Shown here: positions 22,009 through 33,353 of the stretch, piece after piece | Position numbering within the stretch: the stretch's first letter is position 1 | Layout of the letters: the number at the start of each line of letters is the position of its first letter | Assembly: GCA_037176885.1 (NCBI GenBank) | Contig: JAWWNJ010000120.1 | Location: forward strand, 434,001 to 498,000 | DNA length: 64,000 nt | Direction: 5' to 3' | From: Favolaschia claudopus | Taxonomy: Eukaryota; Basidiomycota; Agaricomycetes; Agaricales; Mycenaceae | Translations under genes and position numbers: made by a program | The notes under the pieces: generated by a model | The model's database searches: none | What the model saw: only the letters and a program-made list of their open reading frames with translations | What the model was told of the DNA's origin: nothing

Positions 22009-22745
22009 AGATAGGCGTCACGCCAATCCGGCACCCTTATATAAGCATTACGTTCAGCACAGCCACCCGCCAAATCTTGGAAGTTCAAAAAATCAACTTG
22101 TTCTCTTTGCGATTTTGAGTCCTTCGGAACCTCAAAGAGTTTTTCTTTTTGCAGATCTACTGACTCAAGAGGCCTTTCAAGTACCAGGCTTGAGGCCCTG
22201 GAGCCACTTTGTTGTGCTCACCATTCAAATGTATGTGAATGTCAATACACATCTGACCCTAAATTCCGTGTCTGAATTCTGTTTGTGTTAAGTTCCTGGA
22301 AATACATTGGATGTTTAAAGCATAACGCTTTGCTAGCTCATTATGAGGCAATCACAACTTCCTAGCGTTAAACAAGGTATTTTGATGCTAATTTGGCGCG
22401 TCGCGTCGCGTCTATAGTCACGGATATATGACGTGTAGTGTGTACGTAAGCTTACATAATCTGCCAAATCTCCGCCTTATTTTTCGCAAGATGCGCTCAA
22501 ACGCGTCGAAAATGAGTTTGGAAGCTTTTCATAATGGGTTGCCTTTTTTGGAAAGATCACCTTATATCTTTTCAACAAGGAAATATTGGCCAAATCTGCT
22601 CCATCGAATCATAGATATGCCTATTAGCTACAGTTTGGTGGTCTTACATTTGTCAATATGGTGTTGTGGCCAGACTTATAAGCATTTTGTTGACGTGATG
22701 TTTCGGCTTACATAACCAGGTGCCGGATCGGCGTGACGCCTATCT
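22009..22745. mobile_element. 737-bp TA-flanked TIR element
   Basis: Ends AGATAGGCGTCACGCC and inverse (about 26 bp with one mismatch, weaker similarity beyond), each next to TA. The interior is AT-rich without a transposase. Tc1/mariner type is inferred from the TA flanks. Confidence 0.75.
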
Positions 22746-23600
22746 TAGCCGGCTAGCTAAGAGAGCAAGAAGGAAAGATGCCGATCATTGATGATTGATC
22801 CTCTCTCTTGCCTTCCACTCTCTCGATGCTTTCTTCGCTTTGGAACTGCGTTGTCGGGGCTTTGTTGTCTCTCTTCGGCATTTCTTGTAGCTCTGTTAAC
22901 GTTATGGCATATTTCCTTTGCCAACCAGTCCAAATGGTCAATGTGCTCTCTTGCCCCTATCCCATCAAGACTCCCATTCTCTAAGGTTTTCCTCCCACCA
23001 CCTTCGGCACGGGAACCTTCTCATTGCAATATTTATCTGGGCTCTGTCGTCATATGCTTTGCGGCCGCTCAATTCCTATTTCTCCCTCAAGTTATCACCG
23101 ACAAGCATATTTCAAGACACTCCTATTCCTCGTCTTGTCTGGCATACATCCGCATTTCCGAAACTGCATCTCGGAAAAATCTTGTGTTTGATGTGAGTGA
23201 TTTATCGTCTTGTTTATCTCCTGGTAAGATGGAGAGCGTGGGAACCCCGCACGCTGATGTAAGCAGCCCATGTGATCGTGGAAGGTTCCAAATCTCGAGG
23301 TTCGGAACAAAAAATTATTTATTTTAGCCTTTTTTGAGGGCTGGGAGCCCTCATCCCTACCTACAACCCTGCTCAGATCTTCGAAAACGCGCCGCTTGAC
23401 GGTTGCACTTCCTTGAAAATGTCACACTAATGTCACACCCGGTTATATGTCCGGCTGGGCCGAACCGTTGCCATTTTGGCTGATGGATTTCCGTCTGCCA
23501 TTTGAAAGGTGCGGACTTCGTAGAAATCACTCGGAAAGCTTCAGAAAAAGTGCCAAAACTTCCTATGTATATGAAAAATGAATAGTTCACTCGATTAAAG
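22746..23600. other. Unassigned region with one long open frame
   Basis: A 179-residue plus-strand frame (22788-23327) is hydrophobic and Ser/Leu-rich, but shows no motif or splice context that I can support. It may be chance. The rest is non-coding in appearance. Confidence 0.25.
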
Positions 23601-25640
23601 TGGGTTGAATAGATCTATTCCGGCCACCTATATATACATCTATATCTATCGTCATGTATCCACCCATCCCACCCTCTTCTCCCCCGCTTCCATTCAAGGC
23701 AAACTGGAATGGTAAAGGTCAGTAAATGAAGGAGAACAAAATACGAACCGGCGACATGCACAAGATATTTCCGAGCCCGCAGTTGTTGGCGCCACACTGC
23801 ACGGATAGAACGAACCTAGGAAAGAAACAAGTTAGCGAGGCGGCAAAGAGAACAAATAAAGAGCAATTCAAGCTGTCGAAGCCGTAATGAATTCTGACTA
23901 GTTCCAACTCCGCTTGAATTCAGACAACAACACACTCACAGGCTTGAAGGAAAAAGAAGCAAAGGTTTATTTGAAACACTAAATAGTTCTTCGAGTCAGC
24001 GTTTCGGTTGACCTTTGGATGAGGAACCTGACATACGAGATAAACGGTGAAACGGATCGTGAACGATGGTCTAGAGGTACAATCAATGGAGCCCGACCAT
24101 TCGGGCAGTGAGAAACTTACAAGAGGTGTATTAACAAAAACGTTCAGCCTTCATCACGCTTCGGACGCTGACTAGTCTGCGGACGTGACGGTAACCTACA
24201 AAAACACGAGTATAGAATCTGGATAACAACCGTCGCGGCAAAGGCAACGGAAATGCTCACCAGAGTAAGACTAGTTCGGTTCAATCCTAGATGGAAACAC
24301 AAGTGAAGTTGAAAGAAAAGATTACGCTGCAGGCAAGAAGAGAACCAGTCAAACGGCAAACAAAGCAAGGAAACTTCGTACCAGTTACATCTATATACAC
24401 CCATGTCTCTTTGCTGCAGTGTCCCCCGGAGGCATGCTGGATCGATGGGGAAATGATCAGCGATGAAATAATATATATATGAAGTACTGAGCTGCGGTGT
24501 CCTGGGCATGAAACCGTATTTTTTTGAGTCAGCGCTGTTGGGGACACAGTGGGCGGAGCATTCCTATCGTACCATGAAGCAGTCGGATTAGTTGAAATCG
24601 CGACGCGAGTGGGATAGTCTTACCGGTTAATGCCCAAAGTGATCGATACTGAGCAGTGTCAATTGGCCAGCGAACATGACAATAACTTACAAAATATGAG
24701 TAATGGGAAATTTCGTATATAACGACGACCCAAGCACAAATAAACTTGAACGGGACAAAGTCAACGGAAATGCTCACCTCGTTCGCAGAAATCTGAAGCT
24801 TCGCTATCTCATTGCGTTCTTGACGTTAATTGTACCGACTGTTCACCAGACTCGTGAGTCGAAGTTAATTGCTTGATCAAAGAATAGCATACCGGTATAT
24901 ATTCGGTATAGCAAGTCGAGTTGCAACTGGAGATTAGACTGCAGGGGAGAGAAACACGACGAAAGGTCGAGCAGAATGAATTCACACTGACCGCGGGCAT
25001 CCAGTCAACGGCGCTGCTGAAGAAACTGGTCCGGGCGGGTTAGTCTCAGTGCCAGAGAGATAAGGTGGTTGACGCACGATACTGATATCATGATGACACC
25101 ATCGCGTCGCGAACGGATGGGCTCTTTCGGTAATAAAGTAAGGACAAGAAAGCGGAAAAGAAGTGGGACGTACCGAGAGCGACATTTTTGATAGCCAACG
25201 TGCACTGAATATAGTTCCAGTCAGCGTGATATAGACTGAGTGACAATAAACTCACCGCAGTGCGGTAACAAAACCGGGTGTAAGAGTGATTCAAGAGAGC
25301 GGACGGAGTGAACGGCTGGACAGCGGGGACAGGGAATCAAATGAACCTGAGGCAGAGGGAACCTGCACATTCACGTTAGCTGGTTCAGCCATAACGGAGT
25401 ATGAAGGCATAAACGATTCGCCGAGGCGATGGCGACAAGCGTGTAGGGCCTACGGGCAGGCTCAGCGCGCTCCATCCTCGACTGCCGACGACCAGGTTGT
25501 AGGGGTAACGGGGTAACAAGAAAAATCGGGGGAAGAAGGGGAAAACCAAACAAAATGACAAAAACTGCCGCTCACCGGATGTTCCACACAATCCACAAAC
25601 AACACGAGGTGCTCCAGCAACTATCACAGCACATAGAATA
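23600..25640 (-). CDS. Probable gene of many small exons, unknown product
   Basis: On the minus strand a series of short segments is bounded by good GT and AG signals. One reads LLEHLVLFVDCVEHP (about 25620-25575). Another reads SNLQLQLDLLYRIYTERNEI then AKLQISANE (about 24955-24780, joined across an intron with acceptor before AACGCAATGAG), a convincing amphipathic helix. A later one reads YRSLWALTG. Two introns share near-identical 5' ends (GTGAGCATTTCCGTTG at about 24775 and 24260), pointing to an internal duplication. Further exons may reach 23600 (WRQQLRARKYLVHVA). I do not recognise the family, and the exon chain is incomplete. Confidence 0.33.
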
Positions 25641-25929
25641 GTGAGTTTCGAGCGTTGATGAACATGAATCTGAGAGTCGAGGTGAGGCGCGTATAAACAG
25701 CGGCCGCCCTCTTGATGTGGTCGGAGTGTCGCCAGGAACGGATTGGCTGCGGCTAAAACACGCAAGAACGGATACAGAGGATATAATAACACGGTTTTAA
25801 CATGCCTGAACAACTTCGGCGGGTCGTCGTATAGCGCTACGCGTCTATGTGGGTGGAGGAGCCAAAACCGCGTATTTGACCGCAGAACTGGGCGAGAAGG
25901 GCTTGTTACGGCTCCAAACTGCGGCATAG

Positions 25930-26535
25930 GGTGTGCTTAATAGTAGGGCTACCAGCTTGATGCAACAAAGCGCCTGAGATGCGAGGGGAAGGCGGGAGAA
26001 AGGGAGAAGATGAAAGGAGAAGGAGAGATGCGTCGGGTCACGGTGTGACCCCCTCAAAATAGATCGTTGGCGGGCCCAAATAAATGCTATAGCATACTGA
26101 GCTGGTCCTCTCCTCGGAAAGTCGACAATGTTGATTGCCGGCGAACGGGAATTTTGGGGATAAATCTGACTTCAGATTCGGATTTGCCGACCCCTGAAAA
26201 GCTCAAAAAACCACCTCCGAAGTTTTTCCCACGACATTTTGGCTGTGGCCAAATTTTTGGGGTCAAAAATCGAAACTCTGTGTACTTCTTTTGAGCTCCG
26301 ACCGCCAAATTTTTTATCTTTGAGTGGTGCCGGAGAGAGTATGACAGCCGGGACTACAATTTCATGCGGAAATCCGTGCAAACTTTCCACACCACCCCAT
26401 GGCGCGGGACGGCACGGTGGTCGGCAAGCATGTTGACACATGTTCGGTCGGTGACGTAATTGATCAACATGATGTAAAGTGTCCAAATGCGGCAATGTTT
26501 CCCATGGAATTTCCGTAAAAACGGCTCGTGAAATT
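25930..26535. other. No gene recognised
   Basis: Unique sequence between the many-exon gene and the 827-bp repeat. Short frames only. Confidence 0.3.
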
Positions 26536-26539
26536 GTTT

Positions 26540-28216
26540 TTATTGGGGGAGCTTGCTCCCCCTTTTATCAGAGCGGACACCAAATGGTGATGGGGCTGTG
26601 CTGGAGCGTATGATGGGTGTCATAAATCAGAGTTCCCAATAATAAAAACACGTTCCGAGACTGATATCAGTGATGCTATGTGATCCAGCATGATGCGAGA
26701 CTGATTTCGGTGATGCAAGCGGATTTGACAGCTGTGAACGCGCGTCAAGATGCGTCAGCGCCTTTCTCGTCTTTCCTGCGATGCTTGCGTCGTCCGTGTT
26801 GACCTTGCAAGGTATTGGTTTGCAGTTAAGTTTTCATTGACGATAATCGAACAGAGCCTTGCTGATGTCCGATGCTGATACCGCGAAGAGGGCCAAACGA
26901 GCACTTACTGTACAGTTGGAGCGGCCAGTCGACAAAAATGTCGAGAGCCTCACTTCTGTTTGATGTAGAAAAATCTGTGTTTGTGTATGGATTTTGCCGG
27001 CGAGTTTGTATAAGAAAGTTCAGCCAAAGCCGGTCAGAAACATGACAAATTCGGCTTGTTTTTGTGGGTAACCTATGATACGCAAAGAATACATCCCGTC
27101 TAGCCTATTTCTACCCACCAGTGTGTCGTTTTTCTGTGTAGTAGGGCAGCTTTGATGGGAATTTCCATATATGGTAACTAAATCGATTTCGCCGTCTTCT
27201 TCTTCTTCTTCTTGGGATTGTAATGTACTGAATATAACTGAAAGCTATACTACTGTGCATGTACTTTCTCGTACTTCTCACTGTGGCCGGCAAACCCCGT
27301 GAATTTCACCTAGTTGATTCACCTCATTTTCGGGGGAAATTCATCCTAGAACCAGGCGAGTGTCACTGGGAAGTTGTGAATTTCACCCAGTTCAATTCAC
27401 GTAGTTGGACTAAGTGAATGGAACGTTTCATGGGGTTCATTCACTTAGTTTTGGAGTGAATTTCATGTGAAGTTCTCATGAAAAAGGATTCACTTGGTTC
27501 CTATTCACGTACAATACTCTTATATTTCACTTGTAAAGTCCATGAAAATCAAGTCAAAAGGGGTGAAAATGCTAATTTGCCGCTTGGGCCAACCAGTCCT
27601 CTCTGTTGCCTTCCTTCTACAGATTGTTTCAAGTTGTTGTTGCGCTAATACTCTGACATTCTATTTACTCTACTATTTTGATTCTAAGTCACCAAGTTCC
27701 CTAATTACAGTCGCATTGACTGTCTTTACCTTATGTGGAAATAACCAGTACTGATGACCAGAACCATGTACCTTGCTCGGGCCACCTTTGACCCCATGAA
27801 TTTCACGGGGTTGTTGAGTGAATTTCAAGGAATGGTCCCGGAGCTTGGAATGTCATTTTTTGGGCCAATTTGAGGGTATATTACTTCACTTGATTCTTGA
27901 GGGAATTTCACGGAGTTCGGATACCAGTCCAGTAGCTCGGATTCACACATTTCATTCACGATATGTTCAGGGGAAATTCACGTACTTGACAGGACCCATA
28001 CAAGCTACGTGAATCAGGTAAGTGAATGTTCAACTACGTGAATTCGAATTCCCTTGAAAATGCAGTGAATCATCAAATTCACACAACGGCTAAGGGAAAT
28101 TCACGGGGTTTTACGTCCTCAGTGTTCTCTGCCTCATCTGTGTAATATGTTGAATTCATGGGTTCGCGCAAGCTCACCCACCTGTAGGCCGGGACACCGG
28201 CATACAGAACCTACGT
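26540..28216. repeat. 827-bp dispersed repeat, copy 1 (interrupted)
   Basis: Nearly identical to 47758-48584 apart from an 850-bp insertion (27279-28128) and a few small indels. It opens with a palindrome (GGGGGAGCTTGCTCCCCC) followed by TTTTATCAGAGCGG, includes a CTT microsatellite, and ends CAGAACCTACGT. No TIR, LTR or coding region was identified. A related palindrome, TGGGGAAGCTTGCTTCCCCA, occurs at about 3762-3782. Confidence 0.88.
27279..28124. mobile_element. CACTG-ended element, GTGAATTTCAC family, copy 1
   Basis: Starts CACTGTGGCCGGCAAACCCC and ends with a related inverse (CCTCAGTG). The flanks are TTCT (27275-27278 and 28125-28128), and the second copy of the host repeat carries one TTCT at 48493-48496, so the duplication is 4 bp. 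The interior is full of GTGAATT and AATTCAC words in both orientations. No transposase. Confidence 0.9.
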
Positions 28217-28308
28217 TTTATCAGGATCAGAACCAGCCCGATTAATGGAGTCGATTGCGCTATGTTTTGTAATTTTCCCATCAAATTTAGGTGTTCGGCC
28301 AAATTTTT

Positions 28309-29055
28309 CACTGTGGTCGCAGAACCCCATGAATTTCCCATAGCCGGACCATGAATTCCACAATTCACGGGTTTATCTAGTGAATTCAGATTCATGGGGT
28401 TGTGACTTCACGTACCCGATTCACATAATTAGAGTCCGCACGTGAATTTCACTCGAAAATCGAATGAATGCATATGTGTGAAAACTGCTCAGAAAGTTCA
28501 TTCCTCGCTTCCTGGCAACTCTTGGAAATTCACCCGTAAACCTCGTGAAGTTCATGGAGTTCAAGTTGCCTCGAACACGGTACATGGTTCTGGTCACCAG
28601 TACTGGTTGTGTTCCTAATACAGTAATATAGTCAATTTACATACTTTGAGTACTGTAACTTAGTAATCGTTAGTAAAGACTTGTTGTACTTGTTCGGTAA
28701 GTACTTCCGTGCAAAAGAGATAAGACTAATACTTGTATGTTGACACTGGTCAAAGCGAGGGGTACGTAGTAGATTTTTCATCCAGTCTCCACTGTGTTTT
28801 CACGTATTTTTCAAGGAGTATTGGAAGGGACTCCAACACAGTGAAAGAGTTTTCATTGGAATATGAGGTGGATATCATTCCCAAACCATGTGAATTAACA
28901 CCATGGAATGTCCCACTCACATAGTTGGACCCAGTGAAAATATCTCCGTGAAATTCACAACTCCATAGTGGAATTCACAGAGTTTTCCGGTGAATTTCCC
29001 ATTGAAACCTTGTGAACCAACTATGGGAAAGTCAGGGGGTTATGCGACCACAGTG
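28309..29055. mobile_element. CACTG-ended element, GTGAATTTCAC family, copy 2
   Basis: Starts CACTGTGGTCGCAGAACCCC and ends TTATGCGACCACAGTG, flanked by TTTT. It shares an internal segment (CCAGTACTGRTGACCAGAAC) with copy 1 in inverse orientation, so the two neighbours are inserted head to head or tail to tail. Confidence 0.85.
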
Positions 29056-29173
29056 TTTTGGGGTCAGTTTTTCTGATTTTGAGTTTGGGGGAAACCAGCT
29101 CGTGCAAAACCATTCTTTGGGTCCAACATCCTATACAGTTATCCTAAACTTGAAAACAGCACCGGGCCATCAG

Positions 29174-30020
29174 AATTGATGGATCACATGCTTTTTCATG
29201 TGACTTTGACACCAAACCACGGGACCACACGAGACGTCGCGAGCGGAGCGAGCGTAGCGGGGTTTGGGGCGGCCAGCCCCAACAAGCTGTGTGACCGAAC
29301 GGAGGGAGGCCGGCGAGCGCAGCGAGTCGGCCGTGCCGGAGGCAGGGAGCTAAAGCTTGTCCTATACATGAAAACACAAGGATCAGCTCACGTGAAAAGT
29401 AACGTGACTTTGACACGAAACCACGGGACCATGTCGAGATGTCGCTGCCGACTGTCGAGATGTTGCTCCCGGTTCCCACGAACCTTCCCGACGGCGCCGC
29501 GCACCGCGAGTGCAGCGAGCGGGAGTGCGGCGCCGAGGGCAAGCAATCCAGCAAAAAATTACATTCATACTCCGGGGTTTGGGGCGGAGCCCCGACAAGC
29601 TGTGCACCAGCCGTAGGGAGGGACGCGAGCGCAGCGAGCCGGCCCTGCCGAAGGCGGGGTGCTTAAGCTTGTACTTGAAAAGAGGGCCAGGGTATCAGTC
29701 GCGTGACCTTTGACAGAAAGTCACGGGGTCAATGTCGAGATGTTGAGATCGTACGAGACGTCGCGAGCGGAGCGAGCGCAGCGGGGTTTGGGGCGGCCAG
29801 CCCCGACAAGCTGTGTGACCGAACGGAGGGAGGCCGGCGAGCGCAGCGAGTCGGCCGTGCCGGAGGCAGGGAGCTAAAGCTTGTCCTAACTTACAACACA
29901 ACCGGCTGTCGAGATGTTGAAACTCACCCGCGGTCCCCGGCGCCGCGGGCAAGGAATCCAGCAAAAAAAATCCAGGCGGGGTTTGGGACGGAGCCCCGAC
30001 AAGCTGTGTACCCCCCGTAG
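29174..30020. repeat. GC-rich four-unit array with GCGAGCGNAGCGAGC palindromes
   Basis: Four related units (about 29174-29380, 29386-29690, 29696-29885 and 29886-30020) share a GTGACTTTGAC..CACGGG lead, GTCGAGATGTTG, a hairpin GGGGCGGAGCCCC followed by GACAAGCTGTG, GAGCGCAGCGAGC palindromes and AAGCTTGTCC. Units 1 and 3 are almost identical over about 138 bp (two mismatches). The array stays open in several frames on both strands because of its composition, not because of genes. It abuts the exonuclease gene at 30029. Confidence 0.8.
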
Positions 30021-30028
30021 GTAGGGAC

Positions 30029-32868
30029 GTGGGCGATGATCTCACTGTATACGGTCATAATCTGCCCGAAGTTTTCTACACCGACAACATGGTGGATAAA
30101 GCCATGCTGGAGAAAATTTTTCCTTCACTCAAAGAGGCGGTGGTACCTGTTGAGAAGTATTCTCATCTGCCGCTGCTTACCACCCCCGACTTCGTGCGAA
30201 ACCCTCAGGTTCTTGACTCAGAGACCACAATCAACAATGCAATGCGTGCCATTCTTGATGATGTTCCGCTTGATGGTCATATTGTTATTGGCTTCGATTC
30301 TGAGTGGAACGTGGAAATCACCCAGTATGGTCAATTCGGGGGCCGTAGTCCTCCCGCCGTTATTCAGATTGCATATAAAAATTCTGTCTTTGTACTCAGG
30401 GTACGTGATTGAGTCTCGCTTCAGCATAATTTGACACAAGTTAATTTAGATTGGAGAAATGCTCATTCGCCACAAGTTGCCTCAGGAGTTAGTGAATCTT
30501 CTCCGTCACTCTCGGGTGATCAAGGCTGGCCGTCAGGTCAATGGTGACCTTAGCCAGTTGGCGGTTGCGGCGGGCTTTCTGCCTGATAATTTTGCTGGCG
30601 CGCTTGATCTTGCAAAATTTGCGAAAGATCGCTTTCTAGTCAAAAAGGCAACCCTGTCCCTCACTGATCTGGTTGCTTGCTTGCTTCACCAATGCCTTCC
30701 GAAAACGAATTCCGAGCGGATCAGTACTAACTGGTCGGATGATGAGCTAAGTCAAGCTCAGTTGGAATATGCTGCCCGAGACGCATATGCGGCATTGCTC
30801 TTTTACGACAAAATCCAGGAAACTCCCCTCCCCTCACCACCTACTGCTAACACTACACTTGCACCCGGAACTCAGGTTCTACTTCTCACCGATGACAACA
30901 AGAAACCTGCAGCTCGAGGTGCTATCTCGCCGCAAAGCGTAGTCTTGCCGAACATCGCGGCTCAGTTCAATGGTGTAAATTTAACACTGACACGCACGGT
31001 TATCACCGTTGCGGAGATTTTGATTCCGGGTGCGATTATTGGAATTAACAAAGACGAGGAGGGGAACAAGCGCACTTTGCAAGACTTCGGGGCTGCTCCA
31101 TTCGATATTCTTGCTCATCGCAGCCACGTTCGTGTCGTTGTGTCGGCTCCTGCCTCACCAACCACCTCCTCGATGTCTGATGGACAACTTGCGGCCGCCA
31201 CTTCAGAGTCGGTTGAAGAGCCTGAAGATTTGGTTAGCGCTTTCGAAGGAATCGATGACAGTGACCAGAATGACTCTCCTCCCATTACGGCTAGTTCGGC
31301 TCAGCCTGATCCTCAGAGCGTGAAGGAAGCAATAGAATCACTGGGTCCTGAAGAGCGCGAAACCATCACCTTTCTCATTCGCAGCCGTGTCCTCAAGGAT
31401 ATCTTCCATGTCTTCCATATGATTTACATCTCTCGGACACATGGCCTTCGACTCGCTTTTGTTCGGGCTCTTCGTGATGCCTGTCTTATCCTTCATCCTT
31501 CCGACAAAGCTCAGATTGAGTCATACCACAAAACAATCAACCTTACTTGGGATTCAATGCTTCGGTATAATCCAAAGTGGCTCTGGAGACATTGCCGAAG
31601 AACTGTTCCTCCCCCAGAGGTGCTGTATCCATTGGTCTACAAGGTCTTCATGTTGTACCGACCACTCAAGGACGCCAAAACAGGCCTCCCGCTCTTCAAC
31701 TCCGCTGCATGGAAGGCTTCAAAGAATATACTTTAACTTGTCCGCAACGGATATGTTTCTGATGTTTCTGGTGTCGTTCTGTATTACTGTATCGGGTCTG
31801 ACGAAAAGGCGGGTCGCTTACCCATTTACCGCTGTATTCGTGGACCAAATATGGTGGAAGGTGGAGTGCACACTCACTTGCTGGCCAAACTCCCTTCACG
31901 TGGGGCATCGGTATGACACATGGTAGCATGTCTCCTCGATTTTGTTCTTCGCCACAATCTTATGGTGTGCTTGAATATGATTCGTTTGCAAACTGTTACT
32001 CAATATCCGAATCATTAGGTTGGACACTTCAACTCAACGGGCAAGAAATAGAGGCTTTGCGGTAGCCACTGGCGGCTAATTTTTCTCACGACCCGCTGAG
32101 CACCTGGGCTCAAGTAAGCCACCCTGAGCAGCTGTTATGAAGGGCATCTCAAGGTGGCTAACTTGGCCCAGTAGCATCCGTAGTCGTTGTGTGGCACGAG
32201 CCGCCAGTTCGTGTGGCGGCTCACCGCAAAGGCTCTAATATACCGGTCATGACTCGATTTGGCTGATGAACAAAATTCAAGAGCTCGAAATCACACTAGG
32301 CGAGCACTACGCCAAAAAACCTCGGGAGCTTTCATGGGTAAACGGGAATCTGTACCGCCTATCCCAGCAATCTGTAGGGATCATCAAGATCCCAAGATCA
32401 GTCTGCGACTCAGTCGAGATTCGGCCATATCACGAAACTGAAGATGCAAAGCAGAAACAAGCATACCTTGCCATGATGCAGGGTACCCGCAAGCCTGTGA
32501 TCCATCTTCATACCGTAGCTGAAATGAAACTATTCTCGCACCTCATGTTGACCGACATAGATTTTCAACAATGCAAGACTTCGATTTCTAAACTGGCAAC
32601 CGTGAAATGGAATCGGCGCGCAGAAACTGACGACGATGTTTATTATAAGGTGCTGGTTTTATCTGACTCGAGTCTCGCCCTCCAATCGTCTTCGTATTCG
32701 GCTGAAGGCACGATTGGGTCCTGGTTTTGTCTCCCGCCTGCTTGTTGCCGCCGCCGCCGCCGCCTGTCCTCTCTCTCTGACCTCGCCGCTGCCTATTCTC
32801 TGCTTGGAATGTTTTGTTATTTGCTGGTTGTTGGGACTTCTGGATGTTCCGAAAGTGTGGACAGTTAG
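30029..32868 (+). pseudogene. DDE-tail plus DEDDy 3'-5' exonuclease transposon gene, decayed
   Basis: The frame begins in a segment resembling the end of a DDE-type transposase (PEVFYTDNMVDKAMLEKIFP). A DEDDy 3'-5' exonuclease domain like that of WRN follows: IGFDSEWNVE (Asp90, Glu92), KAGRQVNGDLSQL (Asp157), LEYAARDAYAAL (Tyr231, Asp235). A 49-bp intron (30401-30449) joins in phase. Downstream is a long C-terminal region (LRLAFVRALRDACLILHPSD, later GGVHTHLLAKLPSRGA). The frame is broken by TAA at 31734-31736 and TGA at 31914-31916, with similarity continuing in frame past each, and by a MITE at 32051-32238 after a likely intron at 31965-32018. It resumes at HDSIWLMNKIQELEI. The N-terminal transposase half is missing; the GC-rich array begins exactly there. 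Exonuclease residues are intact although the gene is dead. Confidence 0.72.
32051..32238. mobile_element. AGCCACC-family MITE, copy 1, inside the exonuclease gene
   Basis: Ends GAGGCTTTGCGGTAGCCAC and inverse, with TA on each side. Removing it restores the frame KKYTGHDSIWLM when the right edge is placed at TATACC, so it inserted into a coding exon. Copies 2 and 3 lie at 42210 and 51307. Confidence 0.85.
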
Positions 32869-32942
32869 CTTTGGGTTGTCAGGTGCGTTACACTATATAT
32901 ACCTTATAGTACAGTTTACTGATTCGTGTTTGCACACCTTAG

Positions 32943-33010
32943 AAGAGGCCGCAAGGTCTTGCGGCCTCTTTCAAGACAACAAGTCAATGTTTCATTGACT
33001 TGTTGTCTTG
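32943..33010. other. Two adjacent perfect hairpins
   Basis: Arms 32943-32955 and 32958-32970 form a 13-bp perfect stem (AAGAGGCCGCAAG) with a 2-nt loop. Two bases further on, 32972-32989 and 32993-33010 form an 18-bp perfect stem (CAAGACAACAAGTCAATG) with a 3-nt TTT loop. There are no mismatches in either. Could be a transposon terminus, a structured RNA, or the product of snap-back repair. Confidence 0.9.
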
Positions 33011-33353
33011 TTACATGTGCACCAACACCACCACTCTAGACGCGTGGCGCTGCGCTGTCGCATCTTCGCGTCCAGCGTCGCGCGCGCGTCTTGATAGGTC
33101 GGCTGTTTGTCCCATGTCCGTCCCCCCCACCTCGATCGTGCCCAAACGCACTTCTGCCTAGCCAACACCGCAAACTCGACTCCAACAACATCCAATCCCA
33201 GTGGCCGCTTCCTCGTCCCGTCGTCACAGACACGTACAATTTCCCTCGTACGTGTCTCGACCTCCTCATCACGTTGGTGGATTTTCGTTGCACGAAATGG
33301 GGATGCCGCCGTCGCTGAGTTTATTTTGATATTTACTGACATATTCTTCATAT

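Noticed and set aside
22788..23327. A 179-residue open frame on the plus strand.
   Set aside because: No recognisable domain, no intron context and a composition like translated non-coding sequence; left as unassigned.
29174..30020. Regularly spaced palindromes considered as a CRISPR-like array.
   Set aside because: Units are long, unequal and share their spacers; no cas genes; the genome is eukaryotic.
29144..30045. Long open frames on both strands in the GC-rich array, with a repeated peptide across units.
   Set aside because: The frames arise from low stop frequency in GC-rich palindromic repeats and are open on both strands at once; no motif or start context supports coding.
31734..31736. 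The TAA in the exonuclease gene as a true C-terminus.
   Set aside because: The same frame continues with LVRNGYVSDVSG and later family-like sequence, so it is better read as a nonsense change in a longer protein.
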